Assembly (NCBI RefSeq): GCF_039535475.1
Contig: NZ_BAAAXG010000026.1
Span: forward strand, 1,612,001-1,676,000
From: Streptomyces showdoensis
GTDB lineage: Bacteria; Actinomycetota; Actinomycetes; Streptomycetales; Streptomycetaceae
Reading direction: 5' to 3'
DNA length: 64,000 nucleotides
The position numbers and the translations under genes are program-made. Shown piece by piece: positions 26,766-35,994 of this stretch; the stretch's first letter is position 1; the number at the start of each line of letters is the position of its first letter. The notes below the pieces were generated by a model that did no database searches, was not told the DNA's origin, and was given only the letters and a program-made list of their open reading frames with translations.

Positions 26766-26779
26766 GTTTCACGTGAAAC
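26766..26779. other. parS site 3
   Basis: Perfect GTTTCACGTGAAAC, 6 bases after the MATE stop, directly beside a strong terminator, in the convergent gap with rplI. Confidence 0.95.
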
Positions 26780-26782
26780 GGC

Positions 26783-26816
26783 GGAAGGGCCGCACCCCGA
26801 GGGGTGCGGCCCTTCC
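26783..26816. terminator. Bidirectional terminator between MATE and rplI genes
   Basis: GGAAGGGCCGCACCCC and its exact complement form a 16-bp stem separated by only GA, so a few of the closing pairs must open to make the loop. It serves the rpsF-rplI operon on the minus strand and the MATE gene on the plus strand. Confidence 0.9.
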
Positions 26817-26848
26817 TCACTGCTGAGCGCAGACTGCCGAAGGCAGCG

Positions 26849-27295
26849 TTACGCGGCGACGACCTCGACGCCGAGCTTCGCGACCACGTCGGCGTGCAGA
26901 CGCACGGAGACCTGGTGCGCGCCCAGGGTCTTGATCGGCGAACCGAGCTCGACACGACGCTTGTCCACGTCCGGGCCGCCCGCAGCCTTGATCGCCGAGG
27001 CGACGTCGGACTGGGTCACGGAGCCGAAGAGGCGGCCGGCGTCGCCGGAGCGAACGGCCAGCTTGACCTTGACGCCCTCGAGCTGGGCCTTGACCTCGTT
27101 GGCCTGCTCGATGGTCGCGATCTCGTGGATCTTGCGGGCGCGGCGGATCTGCGCCACGTCCTTCTCGCCACCCTTGGTCCAGCGGATCGCGAAACCACGC
27201 GGGACCAGGTAGTTGCGAGCGTAGCCGTCCTTGACGTCGACGACGTCGCCAGCGGCACCGAGGCCGGAGACCTCGTGGGTGAGGATGATCTTCAT
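26849..27295 (-). CDS. rplI: Ribosomal protein bL9
   Basis: 148 residues, full length. The N-terminal domain [30 protein letters not shown] is typical (family signature G-x2-G-x4-V-x2-GYARN-L-x-P), followed by the long helix and a C-terminal RNA-binding domain. Last gene of the rpsF-ssb-rpsR-rplI operon, 18 bases after rpsR, ending at the strong hairpin at 26783-26816. Confidence 0.98.
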   Translation of the reverse strand: MKIILTHEVSGLGAAGDVVDVKDGYARNYLVPRGFAIRWTKGGEKDVAQIRRARKIHEIATIEQANEVKAQLEGVKVKLAVRSGDAGRLFGSVTQSDVASAIKAAGGPDVDKRRVELGSPIKTLGAHQVSVRLHADVVAKLGVEVVAA

Positions 27296-27313
27296 TTTTC
27301 GGTCACCCTTCCC

Positions 27314-27550
27314 TTATCGCGCGGTGGACGTGTAGGGCAGCAGCGCCATCTCACGGCTGTTCTTGACGGCCGTGGCGACGTCACGCTGGTGCTGCGTGCA
27401 GTTGCCGGTCACGCGACGGGCACGGATCTTGCCGCGGTCGGAAATGAACTTCCGCAGCATGTTCGTGTCCTTGTAGTCAACGTACGTGACCTTGTCCTTG
27501 CAGAATGCGCAGACCTTCTTCTTAGGCTTGCGCACAGGCGGCTTCGCCAT
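27314..27550 (-). CDS. rpsR: Ribosomal protein bS18 (CxxC-containing form)
   Basis: 78 residues, small-subunit protein. The start [20 protein letters not shown] has a Cys14-x2-Cys17 pair, and a further Cys lies in [10 protein letters not shown], so this is the cysteine-containing (zinc-binding type) paralogue. Actinobacteria commonly have a second, cysteine-free S18 used under zinc limitation, not in this window. AGGAGA precedes the ATG. Third gene of the operon. Confidence 0.97.
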   Translation of the reverse strand: MAKPPVRKPKKKVCAFCKDKVTYVDYKDTNMLRKFISDRGKIRARRVTGNCTQHQRDVATAVKNSREMALLPYTSTAR

Positions 27551-27607
27551 GGTGTTTCTCCTGTGTGATCAAGAAGTTTGGGTACGAGCTGCTTCCTGGG
27601 CAGTGCC

Positions 27608-28186
27608 CTAGAAGGGGGGCTCGTCCGAGTAGCCGCCGCCGGAGTTGCCACCCCAGCTACCGCCGCCCTGCTGCTGACCGCCGGCCGGGGCGCTGGAGGC
27701 CCAGGGGTCGTCGGAGGGAGCTCCGCCGCCCTGCTGGCCGCCGCCGGAGTTGCCACCCCAGCTACCGCCGCCACCGCCGCCGCCCTGCTGCCCGCCGCCG
27801 TAACCACCCTGGCCACCGCGACCCGTGGTCTTGGTGACCTTGGCCGTGGCGTTCTTCAGGCTGGGGCCGACTTCCTCGACGTCCAGCTCGTAGACCGTGC
27901 GCTTGACGCCCTCGCGGTCCTCGTAGGACCGCTGCTTCAGGCGGCCCTGCACGACGACGCGCATGCCTCGCTGAAGCGACTCGGCGACGTTCTCCGCCGC
28001 CTGACGCCAGACCGAGCAGGTCAGGAAGAGGCTTTCGCCGTCCTTCCACTCGTTGGTCTGACGGTCGAAGGTGCGGGGAGTGGACGCGATACGGAACTTC
28101 GCGACCGCCGCACCGGACGGGGTGAAGCGCAGCTCGGGGTCGTCGACAAGATTGCCGACGACCGTGATGACGGTCTCGCCTGCCAT
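27608..28186 (-). CDS. ssb: Single-stranded DNA-binding protein
   Basis: 192 residues. OB-fold domain in residues 1-110 ([32 protein letters not shown]), then a Gly/Gln/Ser-rich flexible linker of about 70 residues, and the acidic tip SDEPPF which recruits replication partners. Linker length is typical for actinomycetes, in which SsbA coats unwound DNA. Second gene of the ribosomal operon; its expression from this operon links replication to growth. Confidence 0.97.
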   Translation of the reverse strand: MAGETVITVVGNLVDDPELRFTPSGAAVAKFRIASTPRTFDRQTNEWKDGESLFLTCSVWRQAAENVAESLQRGMRVVVQGRLKQRSYEDREGVKRTVYELDVEEVGPSLKNATAKVTKTTGRGGQGGYGGGQQGGGGGGGSWGGNSGGGQQGGGAPSDDPWASSAPAGGQQQGGGSWGGNSGGGYSDEPPF

Positions 28187-28259
28187 GGGTGAACCTCTCG
28201 GCGGGATTGCTTCTGGCTGCTTAGTGCTACTCGAACCCGAAAACCTGTGAGCGGAAAGC

Positions 28260-28550
28260 TCAGTGGGTCTCGGGACGGAGGACCTTGGTCCGGAGGACCG
28301 ACTCGTTCAGGTTCATCTGGCGGTCGAGCTCCTTGACGACCGCAGGCTCGGCCTGCAGGTCGATGACCGAGTAGATGCCCTCGGGCTTCTTCTTGATCTC
28401 GTAGGCGAGACGACGACGGCCCCAGGTGTCGACCTTCTCGACCTTTCCGTTGCCCTCACGGACGACGGAGAGGAAGTTCTCGATCAGCGGGGAGACAGCG
28501 CGCTCCTCGAGATCGGGGTCGAGGATGACCATCACCTCGTAGTGACGCAT
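28260..28550 (-). CDS. rpsF: Ribosomal protein bS6
   Basis: 96 residues, full length, with the typical [17 protein letters not shown] start and the [16 protein letters not shown] core. It binds S18 on the 30S platform, fitting the shared operon. A very strong ribosome-binding site AAAGGAGGTG lies 10 bases before the ATG at 28550. First gene of the operon; the 284-base gap upstream contains the operon promoter, and no autoregulatory RNA motif could be certified by eye. Confidence 0.97.
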   Translation of the reverse strand: MRHYEVMVILDPDLEERAVSPLIENFLSVVREGNGKVEKVDTWGRRRLAYEIKKKPEGIYSVIDLQAEPAVVKELDRQMNLNESVLRTKVLRPETH

Positions 28551-28834
28551 GTGGAACCCACCTCCTTTGGACTCAGCGGCCACGGTCGTTCCGTGGCAGG
28601 AGGGTCGTGATGCGTAAGCAACGGTATCCGCCACCACTGACAGTCCCCCTCGACGAGCGAGGGTTCCGTCGGGGTCCTGGATGGACCTGGGCAGACACCG
28701 GTGCAGACCGTACAGAGTACCCGCACATCGCCCTGCGGTTGAAATCCGGTGGTGAGGGGACGCAATCTGTACACAACGGATGTCGGCGGCGTCACAGTGC
28801 GCCGCCTTCCCGCAGCCACGCCAGGAGGTGCCCC

Positions 28835-29134
28835 ATGGCACAGGCAATGCGACCCGACCCCGGACACTCCCTCTTCGCCACGGACGGCAAGCCCCACCCC
28901 CTCCAGGACACCCTGATGGGGATCACGCTCTTCCTCGGGCTCCTGTCCGTCATCACGGCCCAGTTCCACAGCCTGCACGTGCTGGCGTCCTGGGCGGGAC
29001 TGATCGGCATCCTGACCGGTGCGTACGGACAGTTCATCTCCGTGACCACCAGGGAGCGCTTCGTCCTGATCGTCGGCCTCGGCGCCTCTGCCGTGGGCTT
29101 CTACCTCGGCATGTTCTACGGAGGCCTCGCCTGA
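28835..29134 (+). CDS. Small three-helix membrane protein
   Basis: 99 residues, family unknown. A soluble 25-residue lead precedes three predicted transmembrane segments ([55 protein letters not shown]). CCAGGAGGTG lies just ahead of the ATG at 28835. It is divergent from the rpsF operon and precedes the FemX-type gene on the same strand by 128 bases; whether they share a transcript is unclear. Confidence 0.75.
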   Translation: MAQAMRPDPGHSLFATDGKPHPLQDTLMGITLFLGLLSVITAQFHSLHVLASWAGLIGILTGAYGQFISVTTRERFVLIVGLGASAVGFYLGMFYGGLA

Positions 29135-29262
29135 TCCGCGGGGCCGGAAGGCCGGTCTAGGGACATACGTCCCCTCAGGGGCGCTCCACGGCCACAGTAG
29201 GCTTCGGCGCGAGAGCCGGAGCCCCTGACCGATGGGGACACACCTGCCGAGGAGCGCCCCGC

Positions 29263-30381
29263 ATGAGCCTGACCCTGAGGACCATCAGCCGTGAGCAGCA
29301 TCTGGCATTCATCCAGAGCCAGCCCGCGGCGAGCCACTGCCAGGTCCCGGCGTGGGCGGATGTGAAGACCGAGTGGCGCTCGGAGAACCTCGGCTGGTTC
29401 GACAAGGCCGGTGAGCTCGTCGGCGTCGGCCTGGTGCTCTACCGCCAGCTGCCGAAGATCAAGCGCTACCTGGCCTACCTGCCCGAGGGCCCGGTCATCA
29501 ACTGGCACGCCCCGAACCTCGACGACTGGCTGCAGCCGATGCTCGCGCACCTGAAGCAGCAGGGCGCCTTCTCCGTGAAGATGGGCCCCCCGGTCGTCAT
29601 CCGCCGCTGGGACGCGGCCGCGATCAAGTCCGGCATCCAGGACCCGGACGTCAAGCGCCTGAAGGACGTCGAGGCCACCCACATCGAGCCGCGCGCCTTC
29701 GAGGTCGCCGACCGGCTGCGGAAGATGGGCTGGCAGCAGGCGGAGGACGGCGGCGCCGGCTTCGGCGACGTCCAGCCCCGCTACGTCTTCCAGGTCCCGC
29801 TGGCCAACCGCTCGCTCGACGACGTCCTCAAGGGCTTCAACCAGCTGTGGCGCCGCAACATCAAGAAGGCCGAGAAGGCCGGCGTCGAGGTCGTCCAGGG
29901 CGGCTACGAGGACCTCGCCGAGTGGCAGCGGCTGTACGAGATCACGGCCGTCCGCGACCACTTCCGGCCGCGCCCGCTCTCGTACTTCCAGCGCATGTGG
30001 ACCGTCCTCAACAACGAGGACCCCAACCGCATGCGGCTCTACTTCGCCCGGCACAACGGCGTGAACCTCTCCGCCGCCACCATGCTCGTCGTCGGCGGCC
30101 ACGTCTGGTACTCCTACGGCGCCTCCGACAACATCGGCCGCGAGGTCCGCCCGTCGAACGCCATGCAGTGGCGGATGCTGCGCGACGCCTACGCGATGGG
30201 CGCCACCGTCTACGACCTCCGGGGCATCTCCGACTCGCTGGACGAGACCGACCACCTCTTCGGCCTGATCCAGTTCAAGGTCGGCACGGGCGGCGAGGCC
30301 GTCGAGTACGTCGGCGAGTGGGACTTCCCGCTCAACAAGCTCCTGCACAAGGCGCTGGACATCTACATGTCGCGCCGCTGA
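29263..30381 (+). CDS. FemX/FemAB-family peptidoglycan bridge-forming aminoacyltransferase
   Basis: 372 residues with two GNAT-like subdomains of the Fem family. Seen are the conserved core RRNIKKAEKAGVEVVQGG and, nearer the C-terminus, GATVYDLRGISDSLDETDHLFGLIQFKVG. Fem enzymes add amino acids to lipid II from aminoacyl-tRNA; in Streptomyces the LL-DAP peptidoglycan carries a single glycine bridge, the expected product of a FemX. Nonetheless, the glycine specificity is inferred from genus biology rather than from residues. ATG at 29263. The alanine-racemase-like gene follows 98 bases on. Confidence 0.9.
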   Translation: MSLTLRTISREQHLAFIQSQPAASHCQVPAWADVKTEWRSENLGWFDKAGELVGVGLVLYRQLPKIKRYLAYLPEGPVINWHAPNLDDWLQPMLAHLKQQGAFSVKMGPPVVIRRWDAAAIKSGIQDPDVKRLKDVEATHIEPRAFEVADRLRKMGWQQAEDGGAGFGDVQPRYVFQVPLANRSLDDVLKGFNQLWRRNIKKAEKAGVEVVQGGYEDLAEWQRLYEITAVRDHFRPRPLSYFQRMWTVLNNEDPNRMRLYFARHNGVNLSAATMLVVGGHVWYSYGASDNIGREVRPSNAMQWRMLRDAYAMGATVYDLRGISDSLDETDHLFGLIQFKVGTGGEAVEYVGEWDFPLNKLLHKALDIYMSRR

Positions 30382-30479
30382 CGTCCCGACCGAGGCTTGC
30401 GTAGTCTCGTACACACGTGCACACCTCTGATCCACCGCAGCTGACACACCGCAGCCACCAGAAAGGTTCCGGGCCGGCC

Positions 30480-31511
30480 ATGGCGCTCTCCCTCTACGTC
30501 GACACCGCTCGTTGGCGGGCGCACCAGAAGACGGTCATCGACCAGTTCCCCGGTCTCGTCCCGGTCTGCAAGGGCAACGGCTACGGCTTCGGCCACGAGC
30601 GGCTGGCCGACGAGGCCGCCCGCTTCGGTGCCGACATGCTCGCGGTGGGCACCACGTACGAGGCCGCCAAGATCAAGGACTGGTTCAGCGGCGACCTGCT
30701 GGTGCTCACCCCGTTCCGGCGCGGCGAGGAGCCGGTGCCGCTGCCGGACCGGGTGATCCGCTCGGTGTCCTCCGTGGACGGCGTGCACGGCCTGGTGGGC
30801 GCCCGCGTCGTCATCGAGTGCATGAGCTCGATGCGGCGCCACGGCGTCCACGAGGAGGACCTCGGCCGACTGCACGCCGCCATCGAGGACGTCCGGCTCG
30901 AAGGCTTCGCCCTGCACCTGCCCCTGGACCGCCCGGACGGCACCGACGCCGTCGAGGAGGTCATCGCCTGGATGGACCGGCTGCGGGCCGCCCGCCTGCC
31001 GCTCCACACCATGTTCGTCAGCCACCTGCGCGCCGACGAGCAGGCCCGGCTCCAGCAGCAGTTCCCGCAGACCCGCTTCCGGGCCCGGATCGGCACCCGG
31101 CTGTGGCTGGGCGACCACGAGGCCACGGACTACCGGGGCGCGGTCCTCGACGTCACCCGCGTCGCCAAGGGGGACCGGTTCGGCTACCGCCAGCAGAAGG
31201 CCGCCTCCGACGGCTGGCTCGTGGTGGTCGCCGGCGGCACCTCGCACGGCGTGGGCCTGGAGGCTCCCAAGGCGATGCACGGCGTGATGCCGCGCGCCAA
31301 GGGCGTGGCCCGTGCCGGTCTCGCGACCGTCAACCGGAACCTCTCCCCGTTCGTCTGGGCCGGCAAGCAGCGCTGGTTCGCCGAGCCTCCGCACATGCAG
31401 GTGTCGATCCTGTTCGTGCCCTCCGACGCCCAGGAGCCGAAGGTCGGCGACGAGCTCGTCGCCCATCTGCGCCACACCACGACCCAGTACGACCGGCTCG
31501 TCGAGCGCTGA
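30480..31511 (+). CDS. Alanine-racemase-like PLP-binding TIM-barrel protein
   Basis: 343 residues resembling the alanine racemase N-terminal domain. It has the PLP lysine in VCKGNGYGFGHERLA (residues about 29-43) and the later barrel strand TRFRARIGTRLWLGD. The usual C-terminal catalytic Tyr domain is shortened and poorly matched, so it may not racemise alanine. It sits directly after the FemX-type gene and is likely co-transcribed, which suggests a role in preparing an amino acid for the wall. ATG at 30480 is preferred; there is no better nearby start. It ends in a very strong terminator. Confidence 0.8.
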   Translation: MALSLYVDTARWRAHQKTVIDQFPGLVPVCKGNGYGFGHERLADEAARFGADMLAVGTTYEAAKIKDWFSGDLLVLTPFRRGEEPVPLPDRVIRSVSSVDGVHGLVGARVVIECMSSMRRHGVHEEDLGRLHAAIEDVRLEGFALHLPLDRPDGTDAVEEVIAWMDRLRAARLPLHTMFVSHLRADEQARLQQQFPQTRFRARIGTRLWLGDHEATDYRGAVLDVTRVAKGDRFGYRQQKAASDGWLVVVAGGTSHGVGLEAPKAMHGVMPRAKGVARAGLATVNRNLSPFVWAGKQRWFAEPPHMQVSILFVPSDAQEPKVGDELVAHLRHTTTQYDRLVER

Positions 31512-31538
31512 GCCACCGGGCGGCACACGCCCACGTGA

Positions 31539-31569
31539 GAGGCCCCCGGGTGATCCCGGGGGCCTCTTT
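31539..31569 (+). terminator. Rho-independent terminator of the fem-alr-like unit
   Basis: GAGGCCCCCGGG-TGAT-CCCGGGGGCCTC is a perfect 12-bp stem with a 4-base loop followed by TTT. It also faces the convergent GT87 gene. Confidence 0.93.
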
Positions 31570-31585
31570 CACGTCTGCGCTCCGC

Positions 31586-33112
31586 TCACTCCCGTGAGGC
31601 GCTCCCCGGCGCCGCCCAGGGGTCGCCGCCGTGGACGCTCCCGGGGCCGCCCCACTCGACCCGCGGGCCCTCCGTCGCCGGAGCCGCGTGCCGCGCGGGC
31701 CGCGCCGCGCCGCCCAGGACGAAGACGTCCTCGGCACCGTCCAGAACACCCCCCGAGGGGTCGTCCGAGCCGTCCCGCCGCACCGGGTCCCGGTCCGGCG
31801 CGAGGATGTCGCGCACCACCAGGGCACACAGGTACAGCGTGCCGAGCACGTGCAGGACGATCGCGAACTGGTAGCCGTCGGTCGGCAGGCCCTGCTTGTT
31901 CCCGCTGCTCGTGTAGGCCAGGTAGAACCAGATGGCCAGGAAGTACATGACCTCGCAGGCCTGCCAGACGAGGAAGTCGCGCCAGCGCGGCCGGGCGAGC
32001 GCGGCCAGCGGGATCAGCCACAGCACGTACTGCGGCGAGTAGACCTTGTTGGTGAGCACGAACGCGGCCACGATCAGGAACGCCAGCTGGGCCAGCCGGG
32101 GCCTGCGGGGCGCACTGAGCGCCAGGATCGCGAGGCCGACGGCCGCCAGCACCATCAGGACCAGCGCCCAGACGTTGGCGGTCGTCGGCTGCACCTGTCG
32201 GCCGGTGGTCTGGCTCAGGAGCAGCCAGATGGAGCCGAAGTCGACGTTCCGGTCCGTGCTGAAGACGTAGAACTGCTTCCACCCCTCGGGCGCGAGCAGC
32301 ATCACCGGCAGGTTGACCGCCAGCCATGCGCCCACCGACCCGAGCAGCGCCGTGCCGAACGCGCGCCACTTCCCGGCCCGCCAGCAGAGCAGGAGCAGGG
32401 GGAGGAGGAGCAGTATCGGATAGAACTTGGCGGCCGTGGCGAGCCCGAGCAGCACACCGGCGCCGAGGGCCCGGCCACGCGACCACATCAGCAGCGCGGC
32501 GGCGGTCAGGGCGACCGCCAGCAGGTCCCAGTTGATCGTGGCGGTCAGCGCCAGGGCCGGCGCGAGGGCCACCAGGAGGGCGTCCCAGGGGCGCCGGCGG
32601 TGGGTCCTGGCCACACAGACCGCGAGGACCGCCGTGCAGACCATCAGCAGGCCCGCGTTGACCATCCAGTAGGCCTGCTCCCGCTCCGACAGGACGCCCC
32701 CGGGCGTCAGCCAGGCCGCGACCTGCATGAAGAGCCCGGTCAGCACCGGGTACTCCAGGAACGGTATGTCGCCACCGATCCGGTCGAAGTAGGGCACCAG
32801 ACCGTCCGCGAATCCGCGCCCGGAGAAGAGGTGCGGGATGTCGGAGTAGCAGGCGTGGGTGTACTGCGAGGTGGTGCCGCGGAACCAGGCCCAGTTGTAG
32901 CAGGGCAGCTTCTGCACCATGCCGAGCGCGAACATCCCGATGGCGACCAGCGCCACCACGCGCACCGGGGTGAACTGTCCGGCGCCCAGCAGCGCCCTTC
33001 GGCCGATCGGCCCGCCGATCAGTTCGCTGCCCGCGGCGGCCACGTCGTCGCTGCGCGTGGGGCAGACCACCGCCGGTTCCCGTGGAGGGCTCGTCTTCTG
33101 GAGGCTCGGCAT
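31586..33112 (-). CDS. GT87-family polyprenyl-phosphate-sugar glycosyltransferase
   Basis: 508 residues, about ten transmembrane helices, of the DUF2029/GT87 group that includes mycobacterial alpha-1,2-mannosyltransferases acting on lipid-linked mannose. The first extracytoplasmic loop holds the acidic cluster DRIGGDIPFLEYP, and the family motif region TINWDLLAVALTA is present. A cytosolic Gly/Pro-rich tail ends the protein. Start ATG at 33112 has AGGA 8 bases upstream; ATG at 33121 is an alternative. The acceptor is unknown (phosphatidylinositol mannosides or lipoglycan are possibilities). A terminator separates it from the upstream PBP gene, so it probably has its own promoter. Confidence 0.85.
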   Translation of the reverse strand: MPSLQKTSPPREPAVVCPTRSDDVAAAGSELIGGPIGRRALLGAGQFTPVRVVALVAIGMFALGMVQKLPCYNWAWFRGTTSQYTHACYSDIPHLFSGRGFADGLVPYFDRIGGDIPFLEYPVLTGLFMQVAAWLTPGGVLSEREQAYWMVNAGLLMVCTAVLAVCVARTHRRRPWDALLVALAPALALTATINWDLLAVALTAAALLMWSRGRALGAGVLLGLATAAKFYPILLLLPLLLLCWRAGKWRAFGTALLGSVGAWLAVNLPVMLLAPEGWKQFYVFSTDRNVDFGSIWLLLSQTTGRQVQPTTANVWALVLMVLAAVGLAILALSAPRRPRLAQLAFLIVAAFVLTNKVYSPQYVLWLIPLAALARPRWRDFLVWQACEVMYFLAIWFYLAYTSSGNKQGLPTDGYQFAIVLHVLGTLYLCALVVRDILAPDRDPVRRDGSDDPSGGVLDGAEDVFVLGGAARPARHAAPATEGPRVEWGGPGSVHGGDPWAAPGSASRE

Positions 33113-33148
33113 GGGGGACATCCTGCCGTACGGGCCCCGGAAAACGGT

Positions 33149-33204
33149 GAGGGCCGCCACGCCCGGTTCCGTACACGGGGTACGGGCCGGGCGCGGCGGC
33201 CCTC
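33149..33204 (-). terminator. Large hairpin terminator of the PBP gene
   Basis: GAGGGCCGCC-A-CGCCCGG pairs with CCGGGCG-C-GGCGGCCCTC with a single A/C mismatch, and an inner CCGTAC/GTACGG stem continues it. It lies 37 bases beyond the PBP stop. Confidence 0.85.
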
Positions 33205-33240
33205 GAAGTGACCGCTCGGCCTCACGGGCCGGCGGGCGGA

Positions 33241-35994
33241 TCAGCCGCCCAGGCCGCCCATGCTGCCGCCGCCGTTGGGCCTTCCGCCCCCGCCGCCCGC
33301 GGCCGCGGGATCGGTGGAGGGGGAGTCCGTCGAGGTCGGCGGGGGTGTCGTGGTGGCGCCTCCGCTGGACGCGCCACCGTTGTCGTTCCCGTTGCTGGTG
33401 CCGCCGTTGTTCGGGTCGCACGGCCAGTCCCAGACGGAGCAGGTCTTGCCCGGGTCCGCCGTCTTGGTCGGCTTCGTCGTGGGCGTCTGCGTCGTCGCGG
33501 TGGCGGACGGCGTCTCGGACTCGGTCTCGGTCGGCGTCGGCGTCGGGCTGACCGCGCCGCCGCCGAAGACCGCCTCGGCGCCCAGGTCCTCGGGCGACGG
33601 GAAGTCGATCGGGTCGGTGCCGTTCAGGGCCTCGGTCATGTAGTCGTGCCAGATCTGCGACGGGAACGACGAACCGTGGATCTTCGGCTGGGCGCCGGTG
33701 CCGAACATGGACTCGAACTTACGGTCCTTGATCGACTCGTCGTCCGCGAAGCGGTACATGTCGATGGCGGTCGACAGCTGCGGGGTGTAGCCGACGAACC
33801 AGGCCGAGTTGTTGCCGTCGGTCGTACCGGTCTTGCCGGCCGCCTCGCGGTCGTCGAGCGCGGCCTTCTTGCCGGTGCCCTTCTTGACGACGTCCTTCAG
33901 CACGTCGGTGACGTTGCTGGCGACGGCCGTGGAGAACGCGCGCTTGGGCGCGGCCTCGTGCTTGTAGATGACCTCGCCCTTCTGCAGCACCTTGGTGACG
34001 GAGAACGGGTCGTTGTGCTCACCGTTGTTCGCGAAGGTCGAGTAGGCGCCGGCCATGCGGATCGCGCTCGGGGAGGAGATACCGAGCGAGAACGACGGCA
34101 CGTTGGCCTTGATCAGCGAGGACTCCAGGAGACCGGCGTCGACGGCCGCCTTGCGGACCTGGTCGATGCCCACGTCCATGCCGAGCTGCACGTACGGCGA
34201 GTTGGCGGAGCGCTCCATGGCCTCGCGGAGCGTCATGTTCTTGTAGCTCGCCTGGTCGTCATTGGTCTGGAGCCACTCGTTGCCGTTCTCGTCGTGCCAG
34301 ATCGTGCCGTTGTAGTTCTTGATCCTCAGCTTGTTCTGGCCGTTGTAGATGCTCTTGTCGGGGTCGACGATCGTCCGCGAGGACGGTCCCTGCTCCGGTC
34401 CCAGCTTCTTGTCCCGCACACCGTCGCGCATCGCCGCGGCCAGCACGAAGGGCTTGAAGGTCGAGCCGACCTGGGCACCCGTCTGGTCGGCGTTGTTGGT
34501 GAAGTGCTTGGTGGCGTCCGTGCCGCCGTAGATCGCCACGATCGCGCCGGTCTTCGGGTCGACCGAGGCACCGCCGAACTGGACGTGGGTGTCCGTCTTC
34601 GGGCGCTTGTCGGGCTTGATGTGCTCGTCGTAGACCTTCTTGACGGCCGCCTCGAGGGCCTTGACCTTCTTCTTGTCGAAGGTGGTGTGGATCTCGAAGC
34701 CGCCCTGCGCGAGCTGCTGGGCGCCGATGTTCTGGTCGTTCTTGTTGAGGAAGTTCGCCTCGGCCGTGCGCACCAGGTAACCGACCTGGCCGCTCAGCTG
34801 GGCGCCCTGCGTGCGGCCCTTCACCTTGGGGAAGGTGGTGAACTTGGCGCGCTCGGCGGCCGGCAGGTTCCCGTCCTTGACCATCTCGTCGAGGATCCAC
34901 TTCCAGCGCTTCTCGGCGCGTTCGCGGTTCGACTTGGCATCGGCCGCCGGGTCGATCTCGGGGGAGCCGGCCGGGTCGTAGTAGGTCGCGCCCTTGAGGA
35001 GCGAGGCGAGGAAGGCCGACTCGCTGGCGTTGAGGTCCCTGGCGTTCTTGTTGAAGTACGTGCGGGCCGCTGCCTGGATGCCGTAGGCACCGCGCCCGTA
35101 GTACGAGGTGTTGAGGTAGCCCGCCATGATGTCGGGCTTCTCCAGCTCGTTGCCCACACGCATCGAGATGAAGAGTTCCTTCACCTTGCGGGTCACGGTC
35201 TGCGACTGGTCGTTGAGCCGGTTGTTCTTCACGTACTGCTGGGTGATGGTCGAGCCGCCCTGGGTCTCGCCGCCCTTCGCCATGTTCCACACGGCGCGGC
35301 CGATGCCCATCGGGTCGATGCCCGAGTCGGTCCAGAAGGTCTTGTTCTCGGCCGAGACCACCGCGTTCTGCATGACCTTCGGGATCTGGTCGATGCCGAC
35401 GATCTGCCGGTTGACCTCACCGCCGGTCGCGGCCATCACCGTGCCGTCGGACCAGTAGAAGACGTTGTTCTGCGCGACGGCCGTCTTGTCGACGTCCGGA
35501 ATGCCCACCATGGCGTACGCGAGGGAGGCAGCGCCCAGGAGGCCGCCGCAGAAGGCCAGGAAGAGGCCCGTGACCAGCTTCCACGAGGGCACCCAGCGAC
35601 GCCAGCCGTACTTGCCGTAGCGCGGGTAGTCGATGAACCGCTTCTTGCCGGGCGGACGTCCGCCGCGGCCACGCCCGGGGCCGCCGCCCTGACCGCCGCC
35701 ACCACCGCGACGCCCTCCTCCGGGGCCGCTGGGGCCGCCGGGGCCGCCGGCCTCCGGCGCACGCCTGCGACCGCCCCGCTGGGCGGCCCGCCGTGCCTCG
35801 GCACGCCCTCCGTAGGGGCGCTGCTCCTCCCCATAGGCGGAAGGCGGTCCGTAGGAGTCCGAAGGGGACCCCGAACCGACGTCATGGCCTTGGGCCGGCC
35901 CGCGGCCCATCGGCTGCTGGGCGGCGCGCCGGGCCGCAGCGCGACCGCCACTCGGCGGCTGCGGCTGCTGCATTTTGCGACGATGCTCGCTCAT
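33241..35994 (-). CDS. Bifunctional class A penicillin-binding protein
   Basis: 917 residues. A 165-residue Arg/Gly/Pro/Gln-rich cytoplasmic tail and one transmembrane helix (LVTGLFLAFCGGLLGAASLA) precede the GT51 glycosyltransferase domain, recognised from ENKTFW, GGSTITQQYVKNN and RKVKELFISMRV. The transpeptidase domain has GSTFKPF (SxxK), SANSPY (SxN) and GKTGTTDGNNS (KTG). After about residue 760 there is a Thr/Pro/Ser- and Gly-rich low-complexity C-terminus containing two cysteines and no PASTA domain. It makes and crosslinks glycan on the outer membrane face. ATG at 35994. Divergent from the padR gene. Confidence 0.95.
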   Translation of the reverse strand: MSEHRRKMQQPQPPSGGRAAARRAAQQPMGRGPAQGHDVGSGSPSDSYGPPSAYGEEQRPYGGRAEARRAAQRGGRRRAPEAGGPGGPSGPGGGRRGGGGGQGGGPGRGRGGRPPGKKRFIDYPRYGKYGWRRWVPSWKLVTGLFLAFCGGLLGAASLAYAMVGIPDVDKTAVAQNNVFYWSDGTVMAATGGEVNRQIVGIDQIPKVMQNAVVSAENKTFWTDSGIDPMGIGRAVWNMAKGGETQGGSTITQQYVKNNRLNDQSQTVTRKVKELFISMRVGNELEKPDIMAGYLNTSYYGRGAYGIQAAARTYFNKNARDLNASESAFLASLLKGATYYDPAGSPEIDPAADAKSNRERAEKRWKWILDEMVKDGNLPAAERAKFTTFPKVKGRTQGAQLSGQVGYLVRTAEANFLNKNDQNIGAQQLAQGGFEIHTTFDKKKVKALEAAVKKVYDEHIKPDKRPKTDTHVQFGGASVDPKTGAIVAIYGGTDATKHFTNNADQTGAQVGSTFKPFVLAAAMRDGVRDKKLGPEQGPSSRTIVDPDKSIYNGQNKLRIKNYNGTIWHDENGNEWLQTNDDQASYKNMTLREAMERSANSPYVQLGMDVGIDQVRKAAVDAGLLESSLIKANVPSFSLGISSPSAIRMAGAYSTFANNGEHNDPFSVTKVLQKGEVIYKHEAAPKRAFSTAVASNVTDVLKDVVKKGTGKKAALDDREAAGKTGTTDGNNSAWFVGYTPQLSTAIDMYRFADDESIKDRKFESMFGTGAQPKIHGSSFPSQIWHDYMTEALNGTDPIDFPSPEDLGAEAVFGGGAVSPTPTPTETESETPSATATTQTPTTKPTKTADPGKTCSVWDWPCDPNNGGTSNGNDNGGASSGGATTTPPPTSTDSPSTDPAAAGGGGGRPNGGGSMGGLGG

